Positions 15,646 to 22,606 of a stretch of 64,000 nucleotides of DNA are shown piece after piece (position 1 is the stretch's first letter; every line of letters starts with the position of its first letter). The DNA lies in assembly GCA_023954175.1 (NCBI GenBank), contig JAMLIM010000001.1, positions 1-64,000 of the forward strand, in the 5' to 3' direction. The position numbers were made by a program, and so were the translations under genes. This DNA is from Rhizobacter sp. GTDB taxonomy: Bacteria; Pseudomonadota; Gammaproteobacteria; Burkholderiales; Burkholderiaceae_C. A model generated the notes under the pieces. It saw only the letters and a program-made list of their open reading frames with translations. It made no database searches and was not told where the DNA came from.

Positions 15646-16170
15646 ATGAAGAGTCTGATCGTTGGCGACAAGCCCACCGTGGCGCGCTTGGCCGAGCGGC
15701 TCAAGCGGGCCGCAAGTCACGCCGAGTACCAGCGGATCCAGTGCGTGCTGATCCGCGCCACGCTGGGTAGCTCGGCGGCGCAAATTGCGCAGTTGCTTGG
15801 ATGGTCCACGGCCACGGTGCATGTGCTGCACTCGCGCTGGGCCAAGGAGGGCGACGCGATCTTCGAACTTCGCGGTCGCGGTGGTCGGCGCCACCAGTAC
15901 CTGAGCGTCGAGCGCGAGCAGGCGCTGTTGGCGCCGTTCGTGGAGCGGGCCCAGGCCGGTGGGATGCTCAGCGTCGGCGAGATCCAGCAGGCCTACGAGG
16001 AGCACACGGGCATGCAGGTCGCACCCTCCACGGTCTACCGGCTGCTGGACCGGCACGGTTGGCGCAAGGTGGTGCCCCGCCCGAGGCATCCCAAGGCGGA
16101 TGTTGCGGCGCAGGCCGCGTTTAAAAAAACTGCGCCGCGCGGTACGCCAAGAGGTCGATCGCCAGGCTGA
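15646..16170 (+). CDS. IS630 transposase, N-terminal DNA-binding ORF
   Basis: The 174-residue first frame contains two helix-turn-helix regions (SSAAQIAQLLGWSTATVHVLHSRW near residue 45 and the second around SVGEIQQAYEEHTG) that bind the terminal repeats. It is preceded by a good ribosome site (AGGAGG). The family-like sequence continues to AAFKK at 16128, exactly at an A7 run (16123-16129); beyond it this frame turns arginine- and proline-rich and stops. A shift of one base (loss of one A in mRNA, or +1) leads into the catalytic frame. Confidence 0.85.
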   Translation: MKSLIVGDKPTVARLAERLKRAASHAEYQRIQCVLIRATLGSSAAQIAQLLGWSTATVHVLHSRWAKEGDAIFELRGRGGRRHQYLSVEREQALLAPFVERAQAGGMLSVGEIQQAYEEHTGMQVAPSTVYRLLDRHGWRKVVPRPRHPKADVAAQAAFKKTAPRGTPRGRSPG

Positions 16171-16711
16171 ACGGGGGCGCGCGGTGCGCCTGATGTTCCA
16201 GGACGAGGGCCGCTTCGGCCTGCTGGGCACGCCGCGGCGGTGCTGGGCGCCGCGCGCAATGCGCCCGATCGTTGGCGCACGCCTGGAGCGCAAGTACATC
16301 TACGCCTTCAGCGCCGTCAGCCCGCACGACGGCGTCATGGACAGTCTGGTGCTGCCCTGGGTCAACGCCGAAACGATGTCGATTTTCCTCGCCGAGATCG
16401 CGCAGCGTCACCCCAGCGAGTTCGTCCTCATGGTCATGGACCAAGCTGGCTGGCACCTCGCCGGCGAACTGCGCGTGCCGCAGAACATGCGCTTGATGTT
16501 TCTGCCCGCCTACAGCCCGGAACTCAACCCGGCCGAGCACCTGTGGGAGGCGCTACGCGAAGACTGCTTCGCAAACCACGTGTTCAGGGACCTCGACCAC
16601 GTCGAGCAAGCGCTCACCGAAGGCCTGGTCGCACTGGAATCCAACCCACTCCGGACTCGCTCAATGACAGGGTTCGGGTGGATTACTTCTATATCTTTGA
16701 ACGCGAGTTAG
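16121..16711 (+). CDS. IS630 transposase, DDE catalytic ORF (expressed by frameshift)
   Basis: The second frame carries the DDE catalytic domain: first Asp in LMFQDEGRFGL, second in FVLMVMDQAGWH, Glu in YSPELNPAEHLWEAL. It has no convincing start of its own near the domain boundary; the coding sense begins at the A7 run, so a fused protein of about 350 residues by slippage or +1 frameshifting is expected. Two-frame IS630 elements with A-run slippage are known. It ends at the right terminal repeat. Confidence 0.82.
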   Translation, partial: LKKLRRAVRQEVDRQAERGRAVRLMFQDEGRFGLLGTPRRCWAPRAMRPIVGARLERKYIYAFSAVSPHDGVMDSLVLPWVNAETMSIFLAEIAQRHPSEFVLMVMDQAGWHLAGELRVPQNMRLMFLPAYSPELNPAEHLWEALREDCFANHVFRDLDHVEQALTEGLVALESNPLRTRSMTGFGWITSISLNAS

Positions 16712-16734
16712 TATAACAGCATCAGCCGAACCAC

Positions 16735-17331
16735 GTGCTGATCCGCGTCTCGAAATCGCGCACTTGGCCAGAGGACATCGCGCTGAATGAAGCGACGCGC
16801 GAAGTCGAAGACCTTCTGGATCGGCTGTCGCTGATCGACAACCATCGAGTCATCGGCGTGCGCTACACCGGATATCAAGACGACAAAGGCACGCCACACC
16901 AGCCGCGCCAACGCGGTGACAGTACCTGTAATCTCACGGCCGGACTTTCGGATCCACTCACCTACTACGCGCTTGAGCGCCAGAGTCGACTGCTCGCTGG
17001 AAAGCTGAACTCCGGGCTTACCCGGCTTCACCGAACTGCGCAGGGAATGCCGGATGGCATCGGCAAGTATTTGTTGCTCTACGGTGCGCTTCAAGTCATG
17101 TACGGTGACACGCAGGCGAAGGTCGACGCCGAATTGCTAAAGCGGCGTCCTGACACCCTGTTGATGCAAGGCAAGCGAAGACCTGAAACGATTGTGAGTC
17201 ACGTGCGAAATCTCATTGCGCACCCCGAAGGCGACATTGATATTCAAACTATTGCACGTCAAGCCGAAGCCTACTGTCCAATGCTCAGCGAGATCGTGAG
17301 AGATGAACTCATTCGCCAAGTTCAGTCTTGA
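16735..17331 (+). pseudogene. HEPN-like gene, probably 5'-truncated by the IS
   Basis: The open frame begins immediately after the IS end (a TAA formed at the junction sits 7 codons before the first GTG) and encodes 198 residues. Near the C terminus VRNLIAHPEGD fits the R-x4-6-H signature of HEPN ribonuclease-type domains (Arg 158, His 163), in an all-helical context. G+C content is visibly lower than in the neighbours. The N terminus has no recognisable start signals, so truncation is likely, though translation from the GTG cannot be excluded. The stop is followed by an attC site, so this was an integron gene cassette. Confidence 0.55.
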
Positions 17332-17336
17332 GGGCA

Positions 17337-17394
17337 GTCTAGCCCGTCGTTCCAGCCGACCGCTTTCGGCGGCGGCTGAGTTCCAACGTTACGC
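17337..17394 (+). repeat. integron attC recombination site
   Basis: This 58-bp site begins with an R''-like GTCTAGC and ends with R'-like GTTACGC. Between them are two inward arms (TTCCAGCCGACCGC and GGCGGCGGCTGAGTTCC) that fold into the imperfect hairpin typical of attC sites; the layout resembles the aadA-type attC sites as I remember them. It lies six bases after the stop of the HEPN-like gene and about 60 bp before the next gene in the same orientation, the normal cassette geometry. No integrase gene is present in the window. Confidence 0.75.
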
Positions 17395-17454
17395 CGCGCG
17401 GCAAGCAAGTTGCACTCGCACACTGCCGCTTCAGTCCTTCACCGCCGAACAACA

Positions 17455-17850
17455 ATGCTCAGAACTTCATTCTTCCTGACCGTGGTAGCGGGACTTGTGT
17501 TCGTCGCCTCAGGGGTCGGAGCTGCGCCCACGAACAAGTGTGTGGTTGACGGCAGGGTGACCTATCAGCAAAGCCCCTGCCCATCTGACCAGGTTCGGAA
17601 GCCTCCGACCATTCAAGAGCTGAACGCCGAAGAGAAGACGCGACGTGCAGCGGCGGCGCAAGCATCCCCAGAAAAGGTTGCGCCCGCGACGCCGCACGCG
17701 TCCAACGGGTTCAGTTGCGACGGGCGACAGTACTGCTCGCAGATGAAGTCATGTGCCGAAGCAAAGTATTTCCTTGCCAACTGCCCCGGGGTGAAGATGG
17801 ACGGTGACAGGAATGGCGTCCCATGCGAGCAGCAGTGGTGCGCTCGCTAG
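17455..17850 (+). CDS. exported DUF4124 / excalibur-domain protein (cassette gene)
   Basis: A 131-residue exported protein. A signal peptide (LRTSFFLTVVAGLVFVASGVGAA) is followed by a DUF4124-like segment (NKCVVDGRVTYQQSPCPSD), a charged linker, and a C-terminal excalibur domain, with SCAEAKYFLANCPGVKMDGDRNGVPCE matching the DxDxDGxxCE calcium-loop pattern with paired cysteines (longer string split by the linker at residue 115). It sits directly downstream of the attC site in cassette orientation. Function unknown; probably a small calcium-binding periplasmic protein. Confidence 0.75.
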   Translation: MLRTSFFLTVVAGLVFVASGVGAAPTNKCVVDGRVTYQQSPCPSDQVRKPPTIQELNAEEKTRRAAAAQASPEKVAPATPHASNGFSCDGRQYCSQMKSCAEAKYFLANCPGVKMDGDRNGVPCEQQWCAR

Positions 17851-17980
17851 CGCCAACATGATGTCGATGCCCGACTTGTCGTCGGTGGCCTCGCTTCAAC
17901 GACTGGCACGCTGATCGATCGAACGAATGGCGCGAACTCATCGCCAGAGATCTCGATCGGCGCCCTATCGAATCTCGCCC

Positions 17981-18072
17981 TGGTGCCCGGGACGGGGATC
18001 GAACCCGTATGCCCTCTTGCGAGAGGCGGCGGATTTTAAGTCCGCTGTGTCTGCCAGTTTCACCACCCGGGC
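17981..18072 (-). tRNA. tRNA-Leu (UAA anticodon)
   Basis: On the minus strand a full class II tRNA is read: acceptor stem GCCCGGG pairing with CCCGGGC, D arm with TGGTGAAACTGGCAGAC, anticodon stem-loop GCGGACTTAAAATCCGC with anticodon TAA, a long variable arm (CCTCTCGCAAGAGG), T arm GGGTTCGATCCCC, discriminator A and an encoded CCA at the 3' end (17983-17981). The accessory patch with the IS and attC lies on its 3' side, as expected of a tRNA used as an insertion hot spot, though I see no direct repeat of the tRNA 3' end. Confidence 0.96.
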
Positions 18073-18227
18073 GGGTGCCGGATGGATTGTCGGCGACGCG
18101 GACTGCAGGCATGCGGCTTGGCATCGTACTCAGGGCATCGGGGCACCGTCGGCGCGTCGGAACTCGTCGTGGGGCACCGGCACGATGCTGAAGACATAAG
18201 GCACACTTTCAGGTAATATCGTGGCCC

Positions 18228-18515
18228 ATGAAGCCGTTTCGGTGGGCGCCCGAGAAGAACGACTTGCTCAAGAATGAGCGCGGCGTCTCGTTTGAGGAGA
18301 TCACCGTGGCGGTGGAGGCCGGCGGCCTGCTCGAGATCGTGCCGCATCCCAGCCCGGCACGGTATCCGCGGCAGAGCATCATGGTCGTTGAGGTCGGCGG
18401 CTACGCGTATCTGGTTCCGTTCGTCGAGGAGCAGGAGTGCTTCTTCCTCAAGACCATCATTCCCAGCCGCAAAGCCACACGCGACTTCATCGCGAAGGAG
18501 TCTGATGATGTCTAA
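18228..18515 (+). CDS. BrnT-family toxin (putative)
   Basis: A 95-residue protein opening FRWAPEKNDLLKNERGVSFEEI, the typical beginning of BrnT-like RNase toxins (W-P-K-N...L..RG.SFEE). The end, FLKTIIPSRKATRDF, also fits the family (strand with K-T-I-I-P-S-R-K). The next gene overlaps it by 8 bases and encodes a ribbon-helix-helix partner. Mechanism (RNA cleavage) is inferred from family membership. Likely autoregulated by the antitoxin, as in other BrnTA pairs. Confidence 0.75.
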   Translation: MKPFRWAPEKNDLLKNERGVSFEEITVAVEAGGLLEIVPHPSPARYPRQSIMVVEVGGYAYLVPFVEEQECFFLKTIIPSRKATRDFIAKESDDV

Positions 18516-18840
18516 GCTCGATCCCTACGAACGCGAAGTTCTTGAGGCCTACGAATCCGGCAAGCTCAAGCCGGCGGCAAGCAAGACGCAGTTGCAGCGC
18601 CTGCGCGCCGCGGCGCGTGCCACCGCGATCAAGGACCGGAGGGTGAACATCCGCCTCTCGTCTGTCGATCTGCTCGATATTCAGGCCAAGGCGCTCGAAG
18701 AAGGCATGCCGTACCAGACGCTGATCGCGAGCGTTCTGCACAAGTACGTGACCGGCAGGCTTGCGGAAAGGGAGCCGTCGGCCGCAGCCGAAAGCAGGCG
18801 CCAGACGCGTTCAACCGGACGGCCCGCGGCCGCCGGTTGA
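18508..18840 (+). CDS. CopG/BrnA-like antitoxin
   Basis: The 110-residue partner of the preceding toxin. It has an N-terminal region with repeated helices and a ribbon-helix-helix-like segment near residue 50 (RRVNIRLSSVDLLDIQAKAL, then GMPYQTLIASVLHKYV), which would bind the operon promoter and neutralise the toxin. Of two adjacent ATGs I chose 18508 because AAGGAG is then seven bases away. The C-terminal 25 residues are disordered and arginine-rich. Confidence 0.75.
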   Translation: MSKLDPYEREVLEAYESGKLKPAASKTQLQRLRAAARATAIKDRRVNIRLSSVDLLDIQAKALEEGMPYQTLIASVLHKYVTGRLAEREPSAAAESRRQTRSTGRPAAAG

Positions 18841-18903
18841 CTCCACCTCAAAGGCTTGCTTGTTGTTCAGGGGAGGACAAGCCCTGAAGCATCGCGTCGC
18901 GCG

Positions 18904-20244
18904 TCAGAACTTGCGCCCCCAGCCGATGCCGAGCGAGAACTCGCGCATGCTGATCGTCTCGGACCCCGCAACCGGCGCCGGGAACACGTTGTTGAAGAGG
19001 GACGAGCCGGTGACGGAATTGCGCTGCGCGTACATGAACGCACCGCTGATCTCGTCCGCCTTGCTCGGCGCGAAGGTGAAGCCCAGGGTGTAGTGGTTCT
19101 TCACGACGCCCGGCGCGATGATGTTGAAGGTCACGTCCTGTGACTGGATCGGGTTGCCGCCGATGTCGATGCCGGCGCGCAAGGTCCACTTGTCGTTCAT
19201 CGCGTAGGCGACACCGAGCTTGAATACGTTGATGTCCTGCCAGCCGAAGCCGGGGCCGTTGTCTGCGCCGAGCGGCGCCGGCGGGTTCGGCGCGCTCGGG
19301 TTGCCGACGGACGCGATCTGGCTGTAGTAGATGCGCTGGTAGTCCGCCGCGATCGTCCACTGGCTGTTGGGCGTGAGCGCGATGCCGAGGCTGAAGTTCA
19401 TCGGGATGTCGAAGTCCCCCTGCTCGGCGAAGAGGCCGCTGTACTTGTCGAACTTGCCCATGTAGACCTTGGTCGAATAGGTCGCGCCGAGCGCAACCAT
19501 GTCCGACACGCGGCCCTGCCAGCCGATGCGCAGGCCGGCGCCGTAGGCGGTGTCAGTGCCGTTGTTGGTGACGTGACCCGGATCGCTCGTGAAGGGCGGG
19601 AAGCCCGGCGCGTTGTCGAAGGCCTGCAACCCGTAGGCCTTGAAGCGCTGGTAGCCGAGCAGCACCGAAGCGCCGATCGCGTTCCTGTCGTTGAGCTTGT
19701 AGGCCATCGTCGGCGCGATGATGAGCTGCGACATGTTCACCCCCAGCGTGCCGCTGCCGCACAGCATGTTGGCCGGCCCCGCGCCGCAGTTGAAGTTGCC
19801 CTGCGGGTAGTTGGTGTTCATGCCGCCATTGCCGTAGACCGACACGCCGAGCGAGAGCGCGCTGTTGATCATCGCGTTGTAGCCGAACTCGGGTATTGCG
19901 AAGTCCTGGCTGCCGCTGTCGACCTTGCCGTTGAGCGAGGGGATGCCGGCGCCGCTGCGCTCGGCGTAGCGCTCCGGGTGGAACCAGGTCAGCCCGAGGT
20001 CCATGCGCGGGCCGACCCAGACCATGCTCGCCGGGTTGTTGGCGCCGCCGAAGGTGTCCTGCGCGAGCGCGGTGGACACGCCGCCCATGCCGGCCTGCTT
20101 CACGCCGTAGCCGTGCGCGAAGTAGCCGTTGGTGGCGTGGGCAGGCATCACCGCAGCGCACGCGGCGGCGGCGGCACTTGCCAGCGCGAGGCGGCGCGCA
20201 CCGGCGACGCGAGGAAGATCTCTGATGTGTCCTGTGGATTTCAT
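18904..20244 (-). CDS. FadL/OmpP1-family outer-membrane transport protein
   Basis: Outer-membrane beta-barrel for hydrophobic substrates. The 446-residue precursor has a signal peptide ending AVMPAHA, then the mature FadL-type start TNGYFAHGYGVKQAGMGGVSTALAQDTFGGANNPASMVW, which forms the N-terminal hatch (string shown in family comparison, key residues N-G-Y-F...G-x-G...NNPA). The C terminus ends in an aromatic (SLGIGWGRKF), as needed for barrel insertion. Typical substrates are long-chain fatty acids or aromatics; the substrate here is not inferable. Single gene. Confidence 0.88.
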   Translation of the reverse strand: MKSTGHIRDLPRVAGARRLALASAAAAACAAVMPAHATNGYFAHGYGVKQAGMGGVSTALAQDTFGGANNPASMVWVGPRMDLGLTWFHPERYAERSGAGIPSLNGKVDSGSQDFAIPEFGYNAMINSALSLGVSVYGNGGMNTNYPQGNFNCGAGPANMLCGSGTLGVNMSQLIIAPTMAYKLNDRNAIGASVLLGYQRFKAYGLQAFDNAPGFPPFTSDPGHVTNNGTDTAYGAGLRIGWQGRVSDMVALGATYSTKVYMGKFDKYSGLFAEQGDFDIPMNFSLGIALTPNSQWTIAADYQRIYYSQIASVGNPSAPNPPAPLGADNGPGFGWQDINVFKLGVAYAMNDKWTLRAGIDIGGNPIQSQDVTFNIIAPGVVKNHYTLGFTFAPSKADEISGAFMYAQRNSVTGSSLFNNVFPAPVAGSETISMREFSLGIGWGRKF

Positions 20245-20325
20245 GGCGGGTCTCCTTGGATTGAGTGATGACGCTCGCCGGAATATCGCCGGCGCGATGA
20301 ACGGAAGCCTAGCGCCGCGCGCGAC

Positions 20326-20952
20326 CTACCAGCGCGCCATCAGGCGCCCCTTGACGACCTTGCATTCCCATTGCGTCAGGGCCTTGTCGCCGATGCGAAT
20401 GCATGCACCGGTGCGGATGTCGAACGCCCACTGGTGCTTGGGGCAGGTCAGCGTCGCGCCTTCGAGCGCGAGGTGCGGAATGTCGGTCGTCTGGTGCGGG
20501 CAGCGGCTGTCGAAGACGCGCCAACCCTTGCCGTGGCGGTGAACGAAGAGGCCGCGGCCGTCGCATTCGACGCGACGCGTCTCGCCCGCCTTGAAGCCCT
20601 TGGTCGCCAGCACGTCGTGCCATTCGCCGGCGGCGCCGAGCGCGGCCGGCTGGAACGCTGGCAGGCCCATCGCGAGGATGATGTCCACCGCCCAGACGAT
20701 CTTCGCCAGGCCGAGCGCCGGAAACGCCATCAGCAGCGCATCGAGCACTTCCGCCGGCGTGCAGCCTTCGCGCAGCGCGCGGCCGAGGTACTGGCGAAAG
20801 CCGCGCTCCGTCTGCGCATGCACCTTGGTGATCAGCGAGATCAGCGCGCGCGTCTTCGGATCGAGCTGCTTGCCGCAGTCCTTCAGAAACGCGAAGTAGT
20901 GCCCCATCGCCTCGGGACGGGCCTTGACGAGGTAGTTCAGTGCGTCGCTCAT
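20326..20952 (-). CDS. carboxymuconolactone decarboxylase-like / Rieske ferredoxin fusion
   Basis: A 208-residue protein with two domains. Residues 1-105 form an AhpD/carboxymuconolactone decarboxylase-like helical domain (DPKTRALISLITKVHAQTERGF, then GCTPAEVLDALLMAFPALG) without the redox CxxC of AhpD. Residues 115-208 are a complete Rieske [2Fe-2S] domain with ligands Cys151, His153, Cys170 and His173 (CPH...CPKH). The fusion suggests an electron-transfer role for the helical domain. The gene stands alone, preceded by a perfect palindrome and a -10-like element that it shares with dsrA and soeA, linking it by inference to sulfur oxidation. Confidence 0.85.
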   Translation of the reverse strand: MSDALNYLVKARPEAMGHYFAFLKDCGKQLDPKTRALISLITKVHAQTERGFRQYLGRALREGCTPAEVLDALLMAFPALGLAKIVWAVDIILAMGLPAFQPAALGAAGEWHDVLATKGFKAGETRRVECDGRGLFVHRHGKGWRVFDSRCPHQTTDIPHLALEGATLTCPKHQWAFDIRTGACIRIGDKALTQWECKVVKGRLMARW

Positions 20953-21043
20953 GCGGCCGTCACCCCTTGCTGAGAAACGTGAACCAGGCCGGCGCGGACG
21001 GCACGGGACTCTTTGGCATTAGCGTGCATCGTCCGGAAGGCGT

Positions 21044-21085
21044 CTATTACCGCGAAGGAGTGGCGGCTCTAGCCCATTCGGGCTA
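21044..21085 (-). promoter_or_regulatory. candidate promoter with TAGCCC-N4-GGGCTA operator (Rieske fusion gene)
   Basis: A perfect inverted repeat TAGCCCATTCGGGCTA lies at 21070-21085. On the minus strand it is followed after 20 bases by TAATAG (21049-21044) within CGGTAATAGACGC. The same element pair occurs before soeA (CGGTGATAGACGC), and a close palindrome at the same spacing before dsrA. The repeat therefore occupies the -35 position, as an activator site would. Predicted leader about 90 bases. Confidence 0.5.
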
Positions 21086-21226
21086 TGCAGCACGCAACGC
21101 CCTTTGCGATACTGCAGCGCCCGCCTGCTCAACGCGCTCTGCGACTCCCCGAACCGTGCCCAGCATCGAACCCGCCGACCGCGAACGCGTCACACGACCC
21201 CCGCGTGAACGAAGCGGCGCCCCGGC

Positions 21227-21739
21227 ATGAAGCTGTGCATCGTCTCGGACAGCCACGACCGCGCGCCGATGCTCGCGGCGGCGGTCGCTGCCGGGCGTGA
21301 CGCAGGCGCGCAGGCCGTGCTCCACTGCGGCGACCTGATCGGTGCGATGACGCTGCGCCCGCTGCTCGCGCTCGGCCTGCCGGTGCACCTCGTGCATGGC
21401 AACAACCTGGGTGACGCGCAGGCGCTCTGGTCGCTGTGCCGCGCCTCCAACGGGCTCATCAACTACCACGGCGCGGACGCGACGCTCGTGCTCGGCGGCC
21501 GCAGCCTGTTCGCAACGCACTACCCGCACTATGCGAAGGGCATGGCCTGCACCGGCGAGTACGACATCGTCTGCTGCGGCCATCTGCACGAAGCGTCGAT
21601 CGCCGAACAGGTCAACGTCAAGGGCGGCAAGACGTGGCTGCTGAACCCCGGCACGGTTGCCGCACTCGGCGCGCCCGCGACCTGGATGCTCGCCGACCTC
21701 GAGCAACTGCACTTCGAGGTGCGGCCCGTTCCCGGCTGA
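21227..21739 (+). CDS. YfcE/MJ0936-type metallophosphoesterase
   Basis: Cytoplasmic phosphodiesterase of the calcineurin-like superfamily, 170 residues, normal for the YfcE group. Metal ligands are visible in order: SDSHD at residues 7-11, HCGDL near residue 38, GNN near 62, H in FATHYPHY, and CGHLHEASI near 120, then NPGTVA. YfcE members cleave phosphodiester bonds in vitro; the natural substrate is unknown. Divergent from the Rieske fusion gene, with 274 bp between them. Confidence 0.85.
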   Translation: MKLCIVSDSHDRAPMLAAAVAAGRDAGAQAVLHCGDLIGAMTLRPLLALGLPVHLVHGNNLGDAQALWSLCRASNGLINYHGADATLVLGGRSLFATHYPHYAKGMACTGEYDIVCCGHLHEASIAEQVNVKGGKTWLLNPGTVAALGAPATWMLADLEQLHFEVRPVPG

Positions 21740-21804
21740 CGGCGCACGCGGGTGCTTCATCGCGCGCGCGGGAACGACAACGGCAACAAGTGCAGCCGCC
21801 CCGG

Positions 21805-22596
21805 CTAACCGGGCTTGCCCAGATCCTTGCGCAGTTGCTTGCCGACGGTCAGCATGAAGCGCAGCGTGTCCTGCGTTTCCGGGTCGCGCAGCATGCTCCA
21901 CAGGCCGCCGAAGCCACCCGGTGAAGCAGGCGCAGTGCGGCTGGTCGCCGCCGCCGCGTCGATCGACTCGAGCGTCTCCTGCAGCATCGCGAGGCGGCTC
22001 TCCAGCTTCGGCAGCGTCGCCGCGATCCGCTCCAGCGCGCCGCTGCCTTGGAGGTTCTCGAGCATCTTGACGATGTCTTCGGCACCGCCGCGGCTGAAGC
22101 GGTCGAGCAGCGACAGGCCGTTGCCCAGGGTGTCGGTCAGGCGGCCGACCATCTCGTCGGTCAGCGCGTCCTCGGCCGAACCGTAGACGCGCGCGAGCTT
22201 GACGAGGCGGTCCAGGTCGCCGTTGTTGACCATCTCGGCGATCGCCGGAATCGCGCGCGCGAGCCCGGCGCGGTTGACCTGATCCATCAGCGCGAGGCCG
22301 TCGCCCGCCGCCTGCGTCAGGCGGCCGATCATCTCGTCTGTCAACGCGTCCTCGGACGCGCCGTAGACGCGCGCGAGCTTGGCCAAGCGATCCAGGTCCC
22401 CGTTGTTGACGAGTTCGGTCAAGGCCGGGATCGCGCGCCCGAGCCCGGCGCGGTTGACCTGATCGAGCAACTCCATCGTGCTGCCCGCAGAGGACGCGAG
22501 GCGGCCGACCATCTCGTCGCTCAGCGCGTCGCGCGCCGCGGCGATCACGCGCTCGACCTCGACATCGACCGCATGCGTTTCTGTCCGATCGTTCAT
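21805..22596 (-). CDS. DUF1641 protein with three internal repeats
   Basis: A 263-residue soluble protein of the DUF1641 type. It contains three near-copies of a 54-residue block, each running through DEM[VI]GRL, then LLDQVNRAGL.RAIPA..E.VNNGDLDRL.KLARVYG.(A/S)EDALTDEM; copies begin about residues 26, 80 and 134. The last 70 residues differ and include a helix ending GKQLRKDLGK. DUF1641 proteins accompany sulfide:quinone oxidoreductases and formate dehydrogenases in other organisms, but their role is unknown. Here it lies 10 bp downstream of the SQR-like gene, so it is probably an accessory of that enzyme. Confidence 0.8.
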   Translation of the reverse strand: MNDRTETHAVDVEVERVIAAARDALSDEMVGRLASSAGSTMELLDQVNRAGLGRAIPALTELVNNGDLDRLAKLARVYGASEDALTDEMIGRLTQAAGDGLALMDQVNRAGLARAIPAIAEMVNNGDLDRLVKLARVYGSAEDALTDEMVGRLTDTLGNGLSLLDRFSRGGAEDIVKMLENLQGSGALERIAATLPKLESRLAMLQETLESIDAAAATSRTAPASPGGFGGLWSMLRDPETQDTLRFMLTVGKQLRKDLGKPG

Positions 22597-22606
22597 GTCG
22601 GCTCCT

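Larger units (their letters stand above)
15585..16713. mobile_element. IS630-family insertion sequence with TA target site
   Basis: A 1.1-kb element bounded by inverted repeats of 17 bp with one mismatch: left TACCAACTCGCGTTCAA (15585-15601) and right, read on the minus strand, TACTAACTCGCGTTCAA (16713-16697). Both ends are at TA, the target dinucleotide duplicated by IS630/mariner-type elements. Inside are two overlapping transposase frames joined at an A7 run. The terminal repeats and the catalytic triad are intact, so the element may still be active or mobilisable. Confidence 0.9.

Noticed and set aside
17851-17935. A possible second attC after the excalibur-domain gene
   Set aside because: GCCAAC after the stop and a weak GCCCGAC/GTCGGTGGC pairing are suggestive, but there is no GTTRRRY end and no regular stem. 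A degraded site cannot be excluded; I do not call it.
17984-18072. tRNA-Leu as attachment site of an integrative element
   Set aside because: No direct repeat of the tRNA 3' end and no integrase gene could be seen near it, so an att pair is not supported, although the location is suggestive.
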